Shown: in pieces, positions 51,827 to 61,891 of the stretch
How positions within the stretch are numbered: the stretch's first letter is position 1
Layout of the letters: every line of letters begins with the position of its first letter
Origin: Actinomyces sp. 432
GTDB taxonomy: Bacteria; Actinomycetota; Actinomycetes; Actinomycetales; Actinomycetaceae
DNA length: 64,000 nucleotides
Assembly (NCBI RefSeq): GCF_009930875.1
Contig: NZ_CP025249.1
Location: forward strand, 1,984,001-2,048,000
Direction: 5' to 3'
Notes under the pieces: generated by a model
What the model was told of the DNA's origin: nothing
The model's input: only the letters and a program-made list of their open reading frames with translations
The model's database searches: none
Program-made: the position numbers and the translations under genes

Positions 51827-52770
51827 GCCCGGCCCCCCTGCGCCGACGCCGACAGGTCATAGTCGCGCCACAGCACCAGGGAGGGGTTGCGCACCCGCCG
51901 TCCACGCTGCCACGGCACGAGGATCACCGCCCAGCACACGAGCCCCATGAGGAGGGCTGCCAGCCCCAGGAGCGCGGTCAGCTCCATCCCCCGGGCGCGC
52001 ACCTCCGGGGCGATCAACCAGGTGGCGGAGGTCCCAAGAACAACCAGGGTCGCCAGGAGCCCGGTGCCGACGACCACGTCAAGCACCCCCCGGACGGCGC
52101 CCGAGCGCAGCGCATCATCCCAGGCGAGCTCGAGGTCGCTGTGCGCCCGCTGGGGGCGCTCGGCCAGAACCATTGCGAGCCGCAGGCAGAAGACTTCCGC
52201 CGCGCACACGCACACCCCTGCGGCGATGACTGCCGCGGGCACCAGCCACCCGCCATCCGGGCGCAGCGGGGTCAGTGCCCACACCCCCAGGGCGGCGACG
52301 CAGGCGAGGGCGGTGGCCAGGACCGATAGGAGCGCCGCACGGCGGTCCCAGCGATCGCAGTACTCCCTCCATGTCGTGGCTCGGGCGCGCGCCACCCGGG
52401 GTGCGGTGGGTAGAGGATCGACCGCCTCCCGCATCAGCCCGATGATGGCGCCGGTCGCATGTCCAAGCGCAGTCGCCAGGAGCGTGGTCAGCGGCACGAG
52501 GTGGGCGGCACCGACCGCCTGCGCCGCCACGGCCACCACGACTCCCACCACCCAGCCACCCCAGCCCCAGGCGATGGCGGCACGCGACCGGAGACGCAGG
52601 CGCGAGAGAACCTGTTGCCGAAGGTCGGGCGGCAGCGCGAGCCCCTGTCCGGCCAGGTAGTCCTCTGTGCGTTGATCCCGGCCAGAGCCGGGGCCGTCCC
52701 GGAGCGCGCTCGCGGCGGGCAGTTGGAATACGACGGCGGAGACGATTACCCATATGACGAATGCCGACAT
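51820..52770 (-). CDS. Polytopic membrane protein controlled by a YtrA-type regulator
   Basis: A 316-residue protein with about seven hydrophobic segments: a first at residues 1-20, two at about 69-107, a pair at about 147-190, and a pair at the C-terminus (about 230-290). The loop of residues 110-145 is basic and contains R-A-T-T-W-R-E-Y-C-D-R-W. There is no ABC or transporter motif. YtrA regulators usually control ABC or membrane proteins that answer envelope stress or antibiotics, so an envelope role is a reasonable guess only. GGGAGG lies 5 nt before the ATG. Confidence 0.62.
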   Translation of the reverse strand: MSAFVIWVIVSAVVFQLPAASALRDGPGSGRDQRTEDYLAGQGLALPPDLRQQVLSRLRLRSRAAIAWGWGGWVVGVVVAVAAQAVGAAHLVPLTTLLATALGHATGAIIGLMREAVDPLPTAPRVARARATTWREYCDRWDRRAALLSVLATALACVAALGVWALTPLRPDGGWLVPAAVIAAGVCVCAAEVFCLRLAMVLAERPQRAHSDLELAWDDALRSGAVRGVLDVVVGTGLLATLVVLGTSATWLIAPEVRARGMELTALLGLAALLMGLVCWAVILVPWQRGRRVRNPSLVLWRDYDLSASAQGGRAC

Positions 52771-52786
52771 CTCGACCTCCCACTCG

Positions 52787-52817
52787 GTGTATCAACACAC
52801 CCAGTGTGTCAGTACAC
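52787..52817. promoter_or_regulatory. YtrA-type operator before the membrane protein-GntR operon
   Basis: Two 14-bp arms (GTGTATCAACACAC at 52787-52800 and GTGTACTGACACAC read inverted at 52804-52817) match at 11 of 14 positions. The site is 17 bp before the ATG, downstream of a TTGACT element, and overlaps the likely -10. Confidence 0.6.
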
Positions 52818-52921
52818 GGCGAGGGAGTCAACTCGCGCGGGTACGCCCATCGAATCCAAGCCGCTCACGACGCGCGCCCTCAAGGCATCACCATTCCTGA
52901 TCGCGAAGCCGCGCAGGCGGC

Positions 52922-54619
52922 CTACCGCGGCCCATGCGCCCCGGGACGAATCATCGGCATACCGATGGCCACCGGCGCCGCGTCCGGCTCGGGTTCCGCG
53001 TGGGCCTCACGGCGCCGCCGCTCCCAGGCATCCCCGGCGCGGGTGCGCCGCACCTCGAAAAGGGCGGGGCCGTCGTCCGTCCAGATGCGGTCCCCGGCGC
53101 TCCGCACCGAATCGGCCGCGAGCGCACCGCCGGCCCCGGTGCCGCAGCGGGCGGAGTCGGCAATGAGATTGTGGGGGGCGCCGTGCGTCACCCGGACGGT
53201 AAGCATGTCGCCGGGCCGCGGGGCACCGGCGGCGTAGTCGTCGGCAACCAGCCCCACGGGCAGGGCGGCGTGCACCAGGCGGTTGTCGTCGGCACGGCCG
53301 GAGATGCGGGCCGTGGCCTGGTCGCGGCGCCCCTCACCTTCGGCCACGAGGATCTCGACGGTACGCCCCTCCTGGCGCTCGTTCTCCTCCCGGGTAATGC
53401 GGCGCACGAGCTCATCCAGCCGGGCGTAGCGCTCCTTGACCACCTCGAGCGGCACCTGGTCGGGCATGCCGGCGGCCGGGGTACCCGGGCGCGGGGAGAA
53501 CTCGAAGGTGAAGGCGGAGGCGAAGCGGGCCTGCTCGACGACGTCGAGGGTGGCCTGGAAATCCGCCTCGGTCTCCCCGGGGAAGCCGACAATCAGATCG
53601 GTGGTGATGGCGGCTTGCGGCATCCGGTCACGCACCCGCTCGAGGATGTCCAGGAACCGGCGGGTGCGGTAGGAGCGTCGCATGGCCCGCAGGACCCGGT
53701 CCGAGCCGGACTGCAGCGGCATGTGCAGGCTGGGCATGACCGTGGGCGTGTCGGCCATGGCATCGATGACGTCGTCGGTAAAGGCGGCCGGGTGGGGGCT
53801 GGTGAAGCGCACCCGCTCAATGCCATCCACGTTCCCGGCCGCGCGCAGCAGGCCGGCGAAGGCACCGCGCTCACCGAAGCCGACGCCGTAGGAGTTGACG
53901 TTCTGACCGAGCAGGGTGACCTCGATGGCACCCTGGGCGGCCACGGCCTCCACCTCCGCCAGCACGTCCCCGGGGCGCCGGTCGCGCTGCTTGCCGCGCA
54001 GGGAGGGCACGATGCAGAAGGTGCAGGTGTTGTTACAGCCCACCGCGATGGACACCCAGGCGGCGTAGGCGGATTCGCGGCGCGTGGGCAGGGTGGAGGG
54101 GAAGACCTTCAGCGACTCCTCGATCTCGACGGCGGCCTCGGCATTGTGGCGGGCGCGGTCCAGCAGCGCGGGCAGCACGTCGATGTTGTGGGTGCCGAAG
54201 ACGACGTCGACCCACGGGGCCTTCTCAACGATCCCCTCCCCCATCTGCTGGGCGAGGCAGCCAGCCACGGCGATCTGCATGCCGGGCCGCTCCCGCTTGA
54301 CGGCCGCGAGTTGCCCCAGGTTGCCGAACAGGCGCGTGGCGGCGTTCTCCCGCACGGAGCAGGTGTTGATGATGACGACGTCCGCACCGCCGTCGCCGGC
54401 CGCAGTGGCGCGCGCCGCGACCTCAGGAACATCCTCGGCGCGGCGGTAGCCCGCCTGCTCCAGCAGGCCGGCCATGTGCTCGGAGTCGTGGACGTTCATC
54501 TGGCAGCCGAGCGTGCGCACGTGGTATGTGCGCGGCAGCAGCTCGCGCACGGGCGTGGGTGCGGGCGCAGGCGCGGCTGCGTGGGGAACACTGGTACGGG
54601 GTGTATCGGTGACGGTCAT
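52922..54619 (-). CDS. miaB: tRNA-2-methylthio-N6-dimethylallyladenosine synthase
   Basis: A 565-residue methylthiotransferase. The N-terminal UPF0004 domain holds three cysteines ([14 protein letters not shown] and A-G-C-L-A-Q). The radical-SAM domain has C-N-N-T-C-T-F-C for the [4Fe-4S] cluster, followed by [17 protein letters not shown]-like domain ends near residue 510. It adds methylthio to C2 of i6A37, acting after MiaA. The first 28 residues and the last 60 (acidic, Pro-rich, ending near P-G-A-H-G-P-R) are lineage-specific extensions. It stands alone between the YtrA operon and gluA. Confidence 0.93.
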   Translation of the reverse strand: MTVTDTPRTSVPHAAAPAPAPTPVRELLPRTYHVRTLGCQMNVHDSEHMAGLLEQAGYRRAEDVPEVAARATAAGDGGADVVIINTCSVRENAATRLFGNLGQLAAVKRERPGMQIAVAGCLAQQMGEGIVEKAPWVDVVFGTHNIDVLPALLDRARHNAEAAVEIEESLKVFPSTLPTRRESAYAAWVSIAVGCNNTCTFCIVPSLRGKQRDRRPGDVLAEVEAVAAQGAIEVTLLGQNVNSYGVGFGERGAFAGLLRAAGNVDGIERVRFTSPHPAAFTDDVIDAMADTPTVMPSLHMPLQSGSDRVLRAMRRSYRTRRFLDILERVRDRMPQAAITTDLIVGFPGETEADFQATLDVVEQARFASAFTFEFSPRPGTPAAGMPDQVPLEVVKERYARLDELVRRITREENERQEGRTVEILVAEGEGRRDQATARISGRADDNRLVHAALPVGLVADDYAAGAPRPGDMLTVRVTHGAPHNLIADSARCGTGAGGALAADSVRSAGDRIWTDDGPALFEVRRTRAGDAWERRRREAHAEPEPDAAPVAIGMPMIRPGAHGPR

Positions 54620-54781
54620 CGCCAGCAGTCTAGAGCCCGCCTCTACCCCATGGGCTTACGTGGGACCTTTCGCCCCGGCAGGCCTTTCGGGTGATTTCCG
54701 TAACGTCGTCGCCCACCCGCCGTAACACGCCAGAAACACACCTGGCCCATTGCCGACATGGACTGCGGATGTCATTGCGGT

Positions 54782-55561
54782 ATGAATGCCACACCCACGC
54801 CAGTGCCCGGGCACGCTGACCACCGGGAGGCGCTCGTTGAGATCATTGGCCTCAACAAGCACTTTGGCGATCTACACGTGCTCAAGGACATCAACCTCTC
54901 CGTGCACCGGCAGGAGGTGGTCGTAGTCCTGGGGCCGTCCGGATCGGGAAAGTCGACCCTGTGCCGCACCATCAACCGGCTGGAGTCAATCGACTCCGGC
55001 ATCATTCGCATTGACGGCCAGGAGCTGCCGCAGGAGGGCAAGGACCTGGCCCGGCTACGGGCCGACGTCGGCATGGTCTTCCAGTCCTTCAACCTATTCG
55101 CCAACAAGACCATTCTCGACAACGTCACCCTCGGCCCCATCAAGGTGCGCGGGACCCCCAGGGCCGAGGCCGAGGAGCAGGCGCGCCAGCTGCTGCGGCG
55201 GGTGGGGGTGGAGACCCAGGCAGCCAAGTTCCCGGCCCAGCTGTCCGGCGGGCAGCAGCAGCGCGTCGCCATCGCCCGGGCCCTGGCGATGCGCCCCAAG
55301 GTGATGCTCTTCGACGAGCCCACCTCCGCCCTGGACCCCGAGATGGTCAAGGAGGTCCTTGATGTCATGACCGAGCTGGCGGCCGAGGGCATGACTATGA
55401 TCATCGTCACTCACGAGATGGGCTTTGCCCGCCAGGCCGCCGACCGCGTTGTCTTCATGGCTGACGGCGCCATCGTGGAGCAGGCTCCGCCCGACCAGTT
55501 CTTCACCAGCCCGCGCACCGACCGGGCCAAGGACTTCCTGTCCAAACTCATCACGCACTAA
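54782..55561 (+). CDS. gluA: Glutamate ABC transporter ATPase
   Basis: A polar-amino-acid ATPase: [20 protein letters not shown] (Walker A), [35 protein letters not shown] and V-T-H-E-M-G-F-A. It is closely similar to Corynebacterium GluA over the whole domain. I take ATG 54782 as the start; ATG 54758 in the same frame adds 8 residues (M-D-C-G-C-H-C-G), and neither has a clear ribosome site. It heads the gluABCD operon and powers uptake of glutamate. Confidence 0.9.
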   Translation: MNATPTPVPGHADHREALVEIIGLNKHFGDLHVLKDINLSVHRQEVVVVLGPSGSGKSTLCRTINRLESIDSGIIRIDGQELPQEGKDLARLRADVGMVFQSFNLFANKTILDNVTLGPIKVRGTPRAEAEEQARQLLRRVGVETQAAKFPAQLSGGQQQRVAIARALAMRPKVMLFDEPTSALDPEMVKEVLDVMTELAAEGMTMIIVTHEMGFARQAADRVVFMADGAIVEQAPPDQFFTSPRTDRAKDFLSKLITH

Positions 55562-55637
55562 GCGTGCGGGCGGTCGCCGACGCTACGGCGCGTCACTCGG
55601 CTCACCCCAGCGACAACCATTCACACAGGAGGCCGGC

Positions 55638-56525
55638 ATGGCACCCATCCTTCACACTCCTCGTGGCCGACGGCGCCCGCGCACCGGCCCGGGTCTTCGC
55701 GCCCGCGCCCTGGCGGCGGTCATCATCGGCCTGGCGGTGGTCATGACGCCGCTGGCGGCCTGCGGTGCCGACTCCGCCGGCTCCGGGCACACCATCCGCA
55801 TCGGCATCAAGTTCGACCAGCCCGGCATGGGCCTGAAGGACGGCGCACGCTACACCGGCTTCGACGTCGAGATGGGCCGCGCCATAGCGGGCAAGCTCGG
55901 CTACACCGAGGACGAGATCACCTGGATCGAGGCCGTCTCCGCCCAGCGCGAGACAATGCTGCAGAACGGGCAGGTGGACATGGTCATCGGCACCTACTCG
56001 ATCACCGACGCGCGGCGGGAGAAGATCACCTTCGCCGGGCCATACTTCATAGCCGGCCAGGACCTGCTCGTGCGCACCGGCTCCGACATCAACGGGCCCG
56101 ATGACATGGACGGGCACATCCTGTGCTCAGTGGAGGGATCAACCTCGGCACAGACCATCCGCGACAACTACTCCTCCGGCTCCGTGCAGCTGTTCCCCGT
56201 GCGCTCCTACTCCCAGTGCGTGGAGTTCCTGGCGGCGGGCACGGTGGATGCGGTTACCACCGACAACATCATCCTGGCGGGTTTCGCCGCACAGCCGAAC
56301 TACACCGGCAAGGTGGAGGTAGTCGGCAACGCCTTCTCCGAGGAGCACTACGGTGTCGGCCTGCCCAAGGACGGCGCCGAGCGCTGCCGCGCGGTCAACC
56401 AGGCCATCACCCAGATCATCGCCGAGGGCACCTGGAGCCGGCTCCTGGAGGAATCCGTGGGCACGTCCTTCGATCCCGACACGGCGCTCAACCCGCCTGC
56501 GGTCGACGACTCGCTGTGCGAGTAG
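55638..56525 (+). CDS. gluB: Glutamate-binding lipoprotein
   Basis: The start is ATG 55638 with AGGAGG 5 nt upstream. The 295-residue protein has a long basic N-terminus, a hydrophobic core and the lipobox L-A-A-C near residue 41. It then has a type II solute-binding fold: G-I-K-F-D-Q-P-G-M, G-F-D-V-E-M-G-R-A-I-A, M-V-I-G-T-Y-S-I-T-D-A-R-R-E-K-I-T-F-A-G-P-Y and T-T-D-N-I-I-L-A-G. The T-D-x-R-x-x-x-I-x-F-A-G-P-Y stretch is typical of the glutamate/glutamine family. It captures the amino acid outside and delivers it to GluCD. Confidence 0.9.
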   Translation: MAPILHTPRGRRRPRTGPGLRARALAAVIIGLAVVMTPLAACGADSAGSGHTIRIGIKFDQPGMGLKDGARYTGFDVEMGRAIAGKLGYTEDEITWIEAVSAQRETMLQNGQVDMVIGTYSITDARREKITFAGPYFIAGQDLLVRTGSDINGPDDMDGHILCSVEGSTSAQTIRDNYSSGSVQLFPVRSYSQCVEFLAAGTVDAVTTDNIILAGFAAQPNYTGKVEVVGNAFSEEHYGVGLPKDGAERCRAVNQAITQIIAEGTWSRLLEESVGTSFDPDTALNPPAVDDSLCE

Positions 56526-56561
56526 CCCCGCCCACTCCCGGATCAAGGAAAGGAAGAGTCA

Positions 56562-57242
56562 TTGAGTGAGCTGCTTTCCCAGTACAACATCCTTGGCGCG
56601 TTCCTAGTCAATATCGAGCTGACCGTCTTCTCCGCGCTCGGCGCCGCCCTGCTGGGCACGGTCCTAATGATCATGCGGGTCAGCCCCATGGGGTCACTGC
56701 GCGGATTCGCCACGGCCTTCACCAACATCGTCATGAATATCCCGCTGACCCTGATCATCCTGGCCTGCTCACTGGGCCTTTACGGGCAGCTCGGCATCGT
56801 GGTCTCCGGCCGGTGGGGTGACCAGTGGCTGGCGCGCAACTCCTTCTGGCTGACGGTCATTGGCCTGAGCGTGTACACGGCGACCTTCGTGTGCGAGGCG
56901 CTGCGCTCCGGCCTGAACACCGTCCCGCGCGGGCAGGCAGAGGCCGCCCGCGCAATCGGCCTGGGCTTCGGGCAGACCATGAGCTCGATCATCCTGCCGC
57001 AGACGCTGCGCGGGGCGGTGGCACCGCTGGGCAACACGCTGATCGCCCTGGCGAAGAACACCACGGTCGCCTCGGCCGCCGGCGTCGCCCAGGCCGCCTC
57101 GGTCATGTCCGACATGTTCGAGTTCTCCCCGCAGCACCTGCTGGCGATCTTCGCCATCTTCGCGATCGGCTGGACCATCATCGTCCTGCCGATCGGGCTG
57201 CTCACAACCTCCCTTTCCCGAAAGCTGGCGGTGGCACGATGA
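56562..57242 (+). CDS. gluC: Glutamate ABC transporter permease
   Basis: A 226-residue His/Glu/Gln/Arg-type permease with five to six membrane segments and the EAA-loop version G-Q-A-E-A-A-R-A-I-G-L-G-F near residue 126. The start is a TTG at 56562, preceded by AAGGAAG. Its stop overlaps gluD (ATGA-type overlap at 57239). It forms the membrane channel with GluD. Confidence 0.9.
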   Translation: MSELLSQYNILGAFLVNIELTVFSALGAALLGTVLMIMRVSPMGSLRGFATAFTNIVMNIPLTLIILACSLGLYGQLGIVVSGRWGDQWLARNSFWLTVIGLSVYTATFVCEALRSGLNTVPRGQAEAARAIGLGFGQTMSSIILPQTLRGAVAPLGNTLIALAKNTTVASAAGVAQAASVMSDMFEFSPQHLLAIFAIFAIGWTIIVLPIGLLTTSLSRKLAVAR

Positions 57243-58141
57243 ACGACCAGTCGCTCCTATTCGACTTGCCGGGCCCCAAGGCCCTGCGCCGCGAGCGCAT
57301 CGGCAACGTAATCGGCGTGATCCTCCTGGTGGCGCTGGGGGCGTGGGTGATCGCGGCCCTGGCCGCCAAGGACCAGTTCACAGCCGCGCGGTGGGCGCCC
57401 TTCCTGACCGCGTCCGCCTGGACTGACTACTTGCTGCCCGGCCTGTGGGCGACGCTGCGTGCCGCGGCCGTGGCACTGGTGGCCGCCTTCGTCTTCGGTG
57501 TTGCCTTCGGCCTGGGGCGGCTCGCGGACGCCCGCCTGGTGCGCTGGCTGAGCACCGTAGTGGTGGAGTTCTTCCGGGCGGTACCAGTCCTGGTGCTCAT
57601 GCTGTTCTTCTACTTCATGTTCTCCCAGGTCTCCTTCGTCCCCGCGAGCTCGGCGGCCTTCTGGGGCGTAGTGACGGCCCTGACCCTGTACAACGGCTCG
57701 GTGGTGGCCGAGCTGGTCCGCTCCGGTATCCACTCCCTGCCCTCCGGCCAGCGGGAGGCGGCCCTGGCGATTGGGCTCACCCCGACGCGCTCGCGCCGAC
57801 TCATCGAGCTGCCCCAGGCGCTGGTGGCGATGATGCCGGCCATGATCAGCCAGCTGATCGTGGCACTGAAGGACACGGCGCTGGGCTACATCATTACCTA
57901 CTCCGAGCTGCTGGCCGCGGGCAGCCTGCTGGGCAGCGCGAAGGCGAACCTGATCCCGTCCCTGATCGTGACCGCCGCCATCTTCGTGGTGCTCAACTTC
58001 GGGATGTCCTGGTTGGCGCAGCGGCTGGCGGACCGGCTCAGCCGCCGCACCAGCGAGGAGATGACTACGGTCACCGGCATCGCCACCGCGGCGGATGTGG
58101 CGGACATTCCCGCCCCGACAACGCCGCAGCAGCCGCGCTGA
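57239..58141 (+). CDS. gluD: Glutamate ABC transporter permease
   Basis: The start is ATG 57239 overlapping the gluC stop; the longer open frame upstream is only a shadow of gluC. The 300-residue protein has an N-terminal segment of about 85 residues with one extra membrane helix, then the permease core with the EAA loop G-Q-R-E-A-A-L-A-I-G-L-T-P. A cytoplasmic tail (about 40 residues, ending P-Q-Q-P-R) is typical of GluD. It is the last gene of the operon; 10 nt separate its stop from the convergent flavoprotein gene. Confidence 0.9.
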   Translation: MNDQSLLFDLPGPKALRRERIGNVIGVILLVALGAWVIAALAAKDQFTAARWAPFLTASAWTDYLLPGLWATLRAAAVALVAAFVFGVAFGLGRLADARLVRWLSTVVVEFFRAVPVLVLMLFFYFMFSQVSFVPASSAAFWGVVTALTLYNGSVVAELVRSGIHSLPSGQREAALAIGLTPTRSRRLIELPQALVAMMPAMISQLIVALKDTALGYIITYSELLAAGSLLGSAKANLIPSLIVTAAIFVVLNFGMSWLAQRLADRLSRRTSEEMTTVTGIATAADVADIPAPTTPQQPR

Positions 58142-58151
58142 GCCCGAGCGC

Positions 58152-59672
58152 TCAGGCGGAGGGGCGGGACTGCTCGCGCCGCCGGGCGAGCCGGGCATCG
58201 TGCTCGGCGGCCGCCGCGAAGGCGGCACCGGGCGCGGCCACCGAGCCGAAGCTGGCCAGATCGCGGCGGAAGACGACGGCGGCCAGCCAGTCCATCATGA
58301 TGCGCACCTTCCGGTTCAAGGTGGGCATGGCGTAGACGTGGTAGCCCCGGTGAGCGGTCCAGGCCAGGAAACCGCGCAGGTTGTGGCCCATGATGCGGGC
58401 CACGCCCTTGCCGATACCCAGGGAGGCGACGGTGCCGAGATTCTCGTGCCGGTAGGAGTTCAGCCGGGGCTCGTGAGCGCCGCCGGCCGCCAAGGTGGCC
58501 GCCAGGTTCTCAGCCAGTACCTTGGCTTGGCGCACGGCGTGCTGGGCGGTGGGGGCGCAGGTGGCGTCCGGTTCTGCGCTGGTGAGGTCCGGCACGGCCG
58601 CGCAGTCGCCGGCCCCCCAGGCGCCCGCGACGACGACGCCGTCGCGGGCCACTTGCAACGTGGGCAGGGCGGTCACGCGACCGCGCGCATCGATCGGCAG
58701 ATCGGAGTCCGCCAGTACCGGGGCTGCCTTCACGCCGGCGGTCCACACGATGGTGTCGGCGTCGAACTCGGTTCCGTCGGACAGGACCACGTGCCCGTCG
58801 ACGCAGGAGTTAAGGAAGGTGGACAGCCGCACGTCGATGTCCCGCTCGCGCAGCTGCTGCAGGCCGTAGCCGGACAGCTCCTCGGTCAGCTCCGGCAGGA
58901 TGCGGCGGGTGCCCTCCACCAGCACGAAGTGCACGTCCTCCTGTGCGATGCTGGGAATCTTGGCGACGGCGGCGCGAGCCATGTCCTCCAGCTCGGCAAT
59001 CGCCTCCACGCCGGCGAATCCTCCGCCGACGAACACGAAGGTCAGCAGGCGCCGACGGCGGTCGTGGTCCCACGTGGAGGCGGCGTCCTCGATACGGGAG
59101 AGCACCCGGTTGCGCAGCGCCAGGGCCTCCTCCACCTGCTTGAAGCCGAGGGCCTGCTCCGCCAGGCCGGGAATGGGGAGGGTGCGGGCCTCGGCGCCCA
59201 GGGCCAGCACCAGGTGGTCGTAGGCGAGCGGGTACGGCTCTGGGGCCACGAGCGTGGATTCTGGGACCGGGGGCGTGATGGTGATGGTGCGGCTGGCATG
59301 GTCAATGGCGGTGACCGAGCCGGTGAGGATGGTGATGCCGTCCAGGCTGCGGCGGTGGGAGGCGACCACGTGCCGCGGCTGGATGGAGCCTGCGGCGACC
59401 TCCGGCAGGAAGGGCTGGTAGGTCATGTACGGGCGCGGGTCGACGACGGCGATCTCGACCTCGTCGGTGTTCAGCCGCCTGCGCAGCGCCCGGGCTACGG
59501 TGAAGCCGACATAGCCGCCACCAGCGATGATCACGCGTGGCGGGCGGTGACGGTCGGCGTCGACGGAGACGGCGGGCACGCGCGGACGGGGCGTGCGGGC
59601 GGTGAGGGCGATTGCGGCGCCCGCAGCGGCGAGGCCCGCGGCGCCCATGGCGATGGCGACAGGACGTCTCAT
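58152..59672 (-). CDS. ndh: Type II NADH dehydrogenase-like FAD oxidoreductase
   Basis: A 506-residue flavoprotein. It begins with a membrane segment (residues 3-24, V-A-I-A-M-G-A-A-G-L-A-A-A-G) not found in most NDH-2 enzymes. The FAD-binding motif I-I-A-G-G-G-Y-V-G-F-T-V-A follows near residue 50, then a second dinucleotide motif F-V-F-V-G-G-G-F-A-G-V-E near 212, and A-G-V-K-A-A-P and W-G-A-G-D-C-A-A-V-P near 350-370. It should oxidise NADH and pass electrons to the quinone pool without proton pumping. The N-terminal helix could anchor it to the membrane. Its promoter region contains the palindromes at 59682-59702. Confidence 0.85.
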   Translation of the reverse strand: MRRPVAIAMGAAGLAAAGAAIALTARTPRPRVPAVSVDADRHRPPRVIIAGGGYVGFTVARALRRRLNTDEVEIAVVDPRPYMTYQPFLPEVAAGSIQPRHVVASHRRSLDGITILTGSVTAIDHASRTITITPPVPESTLVAPEPYPLAYDHLVLALGAEARTLPIPGLAEQALGFKQVEEALALRNRVLSRIEDAASTWDHDRRRRLLTFVFVGGGFAGVEAIAELEDMARAAVAKIPSIAQEDVHFVLVEGTRRILPELTEELSGYGLQQLRERDIDVRLSTFLNSCVDGHVVLSDGTEFDADTIVWTAGVKAAPVLADSDLPIDARGRVTALPTLQVARDGVVVAGAWGAGDCAAVPDLTSAEPDATCAPTAQHAVRQAKVLAENLAATLAAGGAHEPRLNSYRHENLGTVASLGIGKGVARIMGHNLRGFLAWTAHRGYHVYAMPTLNRKVRIMMDWLAAVVFRRDLASFGSVAAPGAAFAAAAEHDARLARRREQSRPSA

Positions 59673-59681
59673 AGGGAAAAT

Positions 59682-59702
59682 GTAAGGGTTGCCTTACGTA
59701 AG
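59682..59702. promoter_or_regulatory. Overlapping palindromes upstream of ndh
   Basis: GTAAGG and CCTTAC are inverted around GTTG (59682-59697), and the perfect palindrome CTTACGTAAG (59693-59702) shares bases with them. They lie 10-30 bp before the ndh start, over the likely promoter. The regulator is unknown. Confidence 0.45.
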
Positions 59703-59920
59703 AGGAAATCAATGCCGATGCCGCTCCCCATGATTCACCTCACACCTGCGTCCCCGCGCGCCCCAAGCCAACTTCTGTAACAGCCCGGCACCAGCCGCGT
59801 ACCGCCCGTGCCACGGCACCAGCCCGCCCCGGCGACACCCAGGGAAATAACGCTTGCGAAAACCGTGACATGCCTGTTTTACTCCCCGTTGTCCCAGACA
59901 TTGACCCAGGAGCCTTAGTA

Positions 59921-61207
59921 ATGCGACTTCGTAATCTCCCCCGCCGTACGGCCGCACTGGTCGCCGCCTCCGCCCTGGCCGCTGCGGCGGCATGCTCCTC
60001 CCCCACGGCGACGCAGGCCGGCTCCTCCGCGGCAGCCTCGCCTAGCCGCACCACCTACGGCACGCAGACCCCTCTGGCGGGTAACTTTGAGGCCTCGGGA
60101 CTAACCGCCACCACGCTCAGTTTCAAGGCAGAAACGGGCACGGTCTACGCGGACGAGGCAGGTGTTACCTACATCGAACCGCGCACGGACGCCTCCGCGG
60201 ACCTGACGGTCCGGCGTGCGCTGTGGGACGGTACCGAAGCCTGGTCCACCGCCGTGGCGGTGCCCGACGACGCGGCCGACATGCATCTGCGGCTGAGCGC
60301 GGACCCGGGGATCGGCGTCGTCTCGGTGTGGTTCGCCGGACCAGACGAGACGAGTGAGGACGAGATCCTCCTGCGGAACACCGAGGCCATGGCGAATCAG
60401 GTCACCTGGCTGGAGCTGGAGACCGGCCGGGCCACCTCCGAGGATCTGGCGGCGGCGGCATTCGAGTACGCGGGCGTGTCGGTGCGCTCCAATGAGAACT
60501 TCGCGGGCGCGATCGTCATGGAGGACGACTCAACGACCTCCGGCGTGCTGTACGTCAACGCCGACCTCTCGTTGACCGGATCGAGCTGGGGTGAGCTGCT
60601 CTCAGCCGAGGGCGACTTCCAGCTGAGCGACGTGGCCCAGTGGAATGGCACGCCGCTGTTCACCCTCACCGACAAGCAGGTTGACACCAACAACATCGTG
60701 CAGCTCGGCCCCGCCGAGCTGCTGATCGCCGACAGTGACAGCGTTCGGTTCATTCCTGGTCCCACGCACCTGGGGCTGAAGCACAACGAGGACCTGTGGC
60801 TGGTGGATGAGACGGGTGCCGTCGTCGAGGTGGACACCGGCGCCTGCGAGCTGGGTGAGAACCACCAGTACCCGACCATCTCCGACACCGCCCTGTATGC
60901 GGGCCTCGCTCGCGTCACCCTTGATGATCACTCGTTAGAGTGCCTGGCCGATCTCGCTCCCACTGCGGGGGCCAAGATCGCCGGGGAGTTCTCCGACGGC
61001 AGCCTGCTGCTCACCTCGACCTTATACGGGGCCGATGTGCAGGGCACCTGGTTGGTTCCGGCGGACCGCTCAGAGGCCATCAAGCTGGACAACACTTTCA
61101 ACTCGACTGAGGTGCACTCCGACTACATCGTCCAAATCACCGACGGCGCCGAGGTCACGTTCGTAGACGTCTACGACTACCGTGACCTGACGCTGCCGCA
61201 GGAGTGA
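59921..61207 (+). CDS. Secreted lipoprotein of unknown function
   Basis: The start is ATG 59921 with AGGAG 9 nt upstream. The 428-residue protein has a basic N-terminus (R-L-R-N-L-P-R-R), a hydrophobic stretch and the lipobox A-A-A-C, so it is predicted to be lipid-anchored outside. After a Ser/Ala-rich linker the protein is acidic and beta-rich, with repeated short strands and turns (for example S-G-V-L-Y-V-N-A-D-L-S, N-E-D-L-W-L-V-D-E-T-G). This suggests a beta-propeller-like or multi-sheet domain without a known motif. It stands alone between ndh (divergent) and recX (convergent). No role can be inferred. Confidence 0.65.
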   Translation: MRLRNLPRRTAALVAASALAAAAACSSPTATQAGSSAAASPSRTTYGTQTPLAGNFEASGLTATTLSFKAETGTVYADEAGVTYIEPRTDASADLTVRRALWDGTEAWSTAVAVPDDAADMHLRLSADPGIGVVSVWFAGPDETSEDEILLRNTEAMANQVTWLELETGRATSEDLAAAAFEYAGVSVRSNENFAGAIVMEDDSTTSGVLYVNADLSLTGSSWGELLSAEGDFQLSDVAQWNGTPLFTLTDKQVDTNNIVQLGPAELLIADSDSVRFIPGPTHLGLKHNEDLWLVDETGAVVEVDTGACELGENHQYPTISDTALYAGLARVTLDDHSLECLADLAPTAGAKIAGEFSDGSLLLTSTLYGADVQGTWLVPADRSEAIKLDNTFNSTEVHSDYIVQITDGAEVTFVDVYDYRDLTLPQE

Positions 61208-61219
61208 CACCGGGTGTCA
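61205..61219 (+). terminator. Small hairpin at the stop codon of the lipoprotein gene
   Basis: TGACAC and GTGTCA pair around CGG; the stop TGA is inside the stem. It is short and followed by TCCCCC, so it is a weak terminator candidate. Confidence 0.35.
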
Positions 61220-61337
61220 TCCCCCAGCCGAGTTCCGGCAGGGTGCGCGCCTGCACCCACCGCTGGGCGCGCCGTTTAAGTGGGCACAACTGGCCGCACA
61301 CCACGCAGCCCCTACCCACATACGCAATACATACGAC

Positions 61338-61891
61338 CTAGGCGCCCCACTCGGTTTCCGATGCAGCCTCCGGGCTCATGCGCACGGTCCCGGTACCGGC
61401 CCCCTCCTCCGCCAGAGCACGCTCGACGGCACGCGCGGCTACGTCGGCGCCGTACCCCTTGCGGCCCAGTGCGGCCAGGGCGCGGCGCCGGCGTACGGCG
61501 GGCTCGAGCCCACGGCTGGCAGCCAGTCGCTTGCGCGCCAGCACCAGGGCGGCCGCCTCCTCGTCCTCGCCATCGATCTGGGCCAGGGCGGCGTGGATGT
61601 GCCCCTCCCCCAGGCCCTTGCGGCGTAGCTCGTCCGCGATAGCGCGCCGGGCGGCTCCCTTCTCCGCAAAGCGGGTACGGGCCAGGCGGGCGGCATAGGC
61701 GGCGTCGTCAATCACCCCCGCCGCCTCAAGCCGGTCCAGGACCTCCCGGGCGACGGCGGGGTCGGTCTGCTTACGCTCCAGCAGCTGCGCCAGTGCCGCG
61801 CGCGGTGCAGCGGAGCGGTCGAGGCGGCGCAGGACGATGTCCCTGGCCGTCTCGACCTGCTCGGTGTGCGCGTCCGGGGTGAGCCAGGGCA

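Noticed and set aside
56825..57238. 138-residue N-terminal extension of gluD
   Set aside because: It overlaps gluC completely; ATG 57239 with the usual 4-bp overlap gives a normal GluD length.
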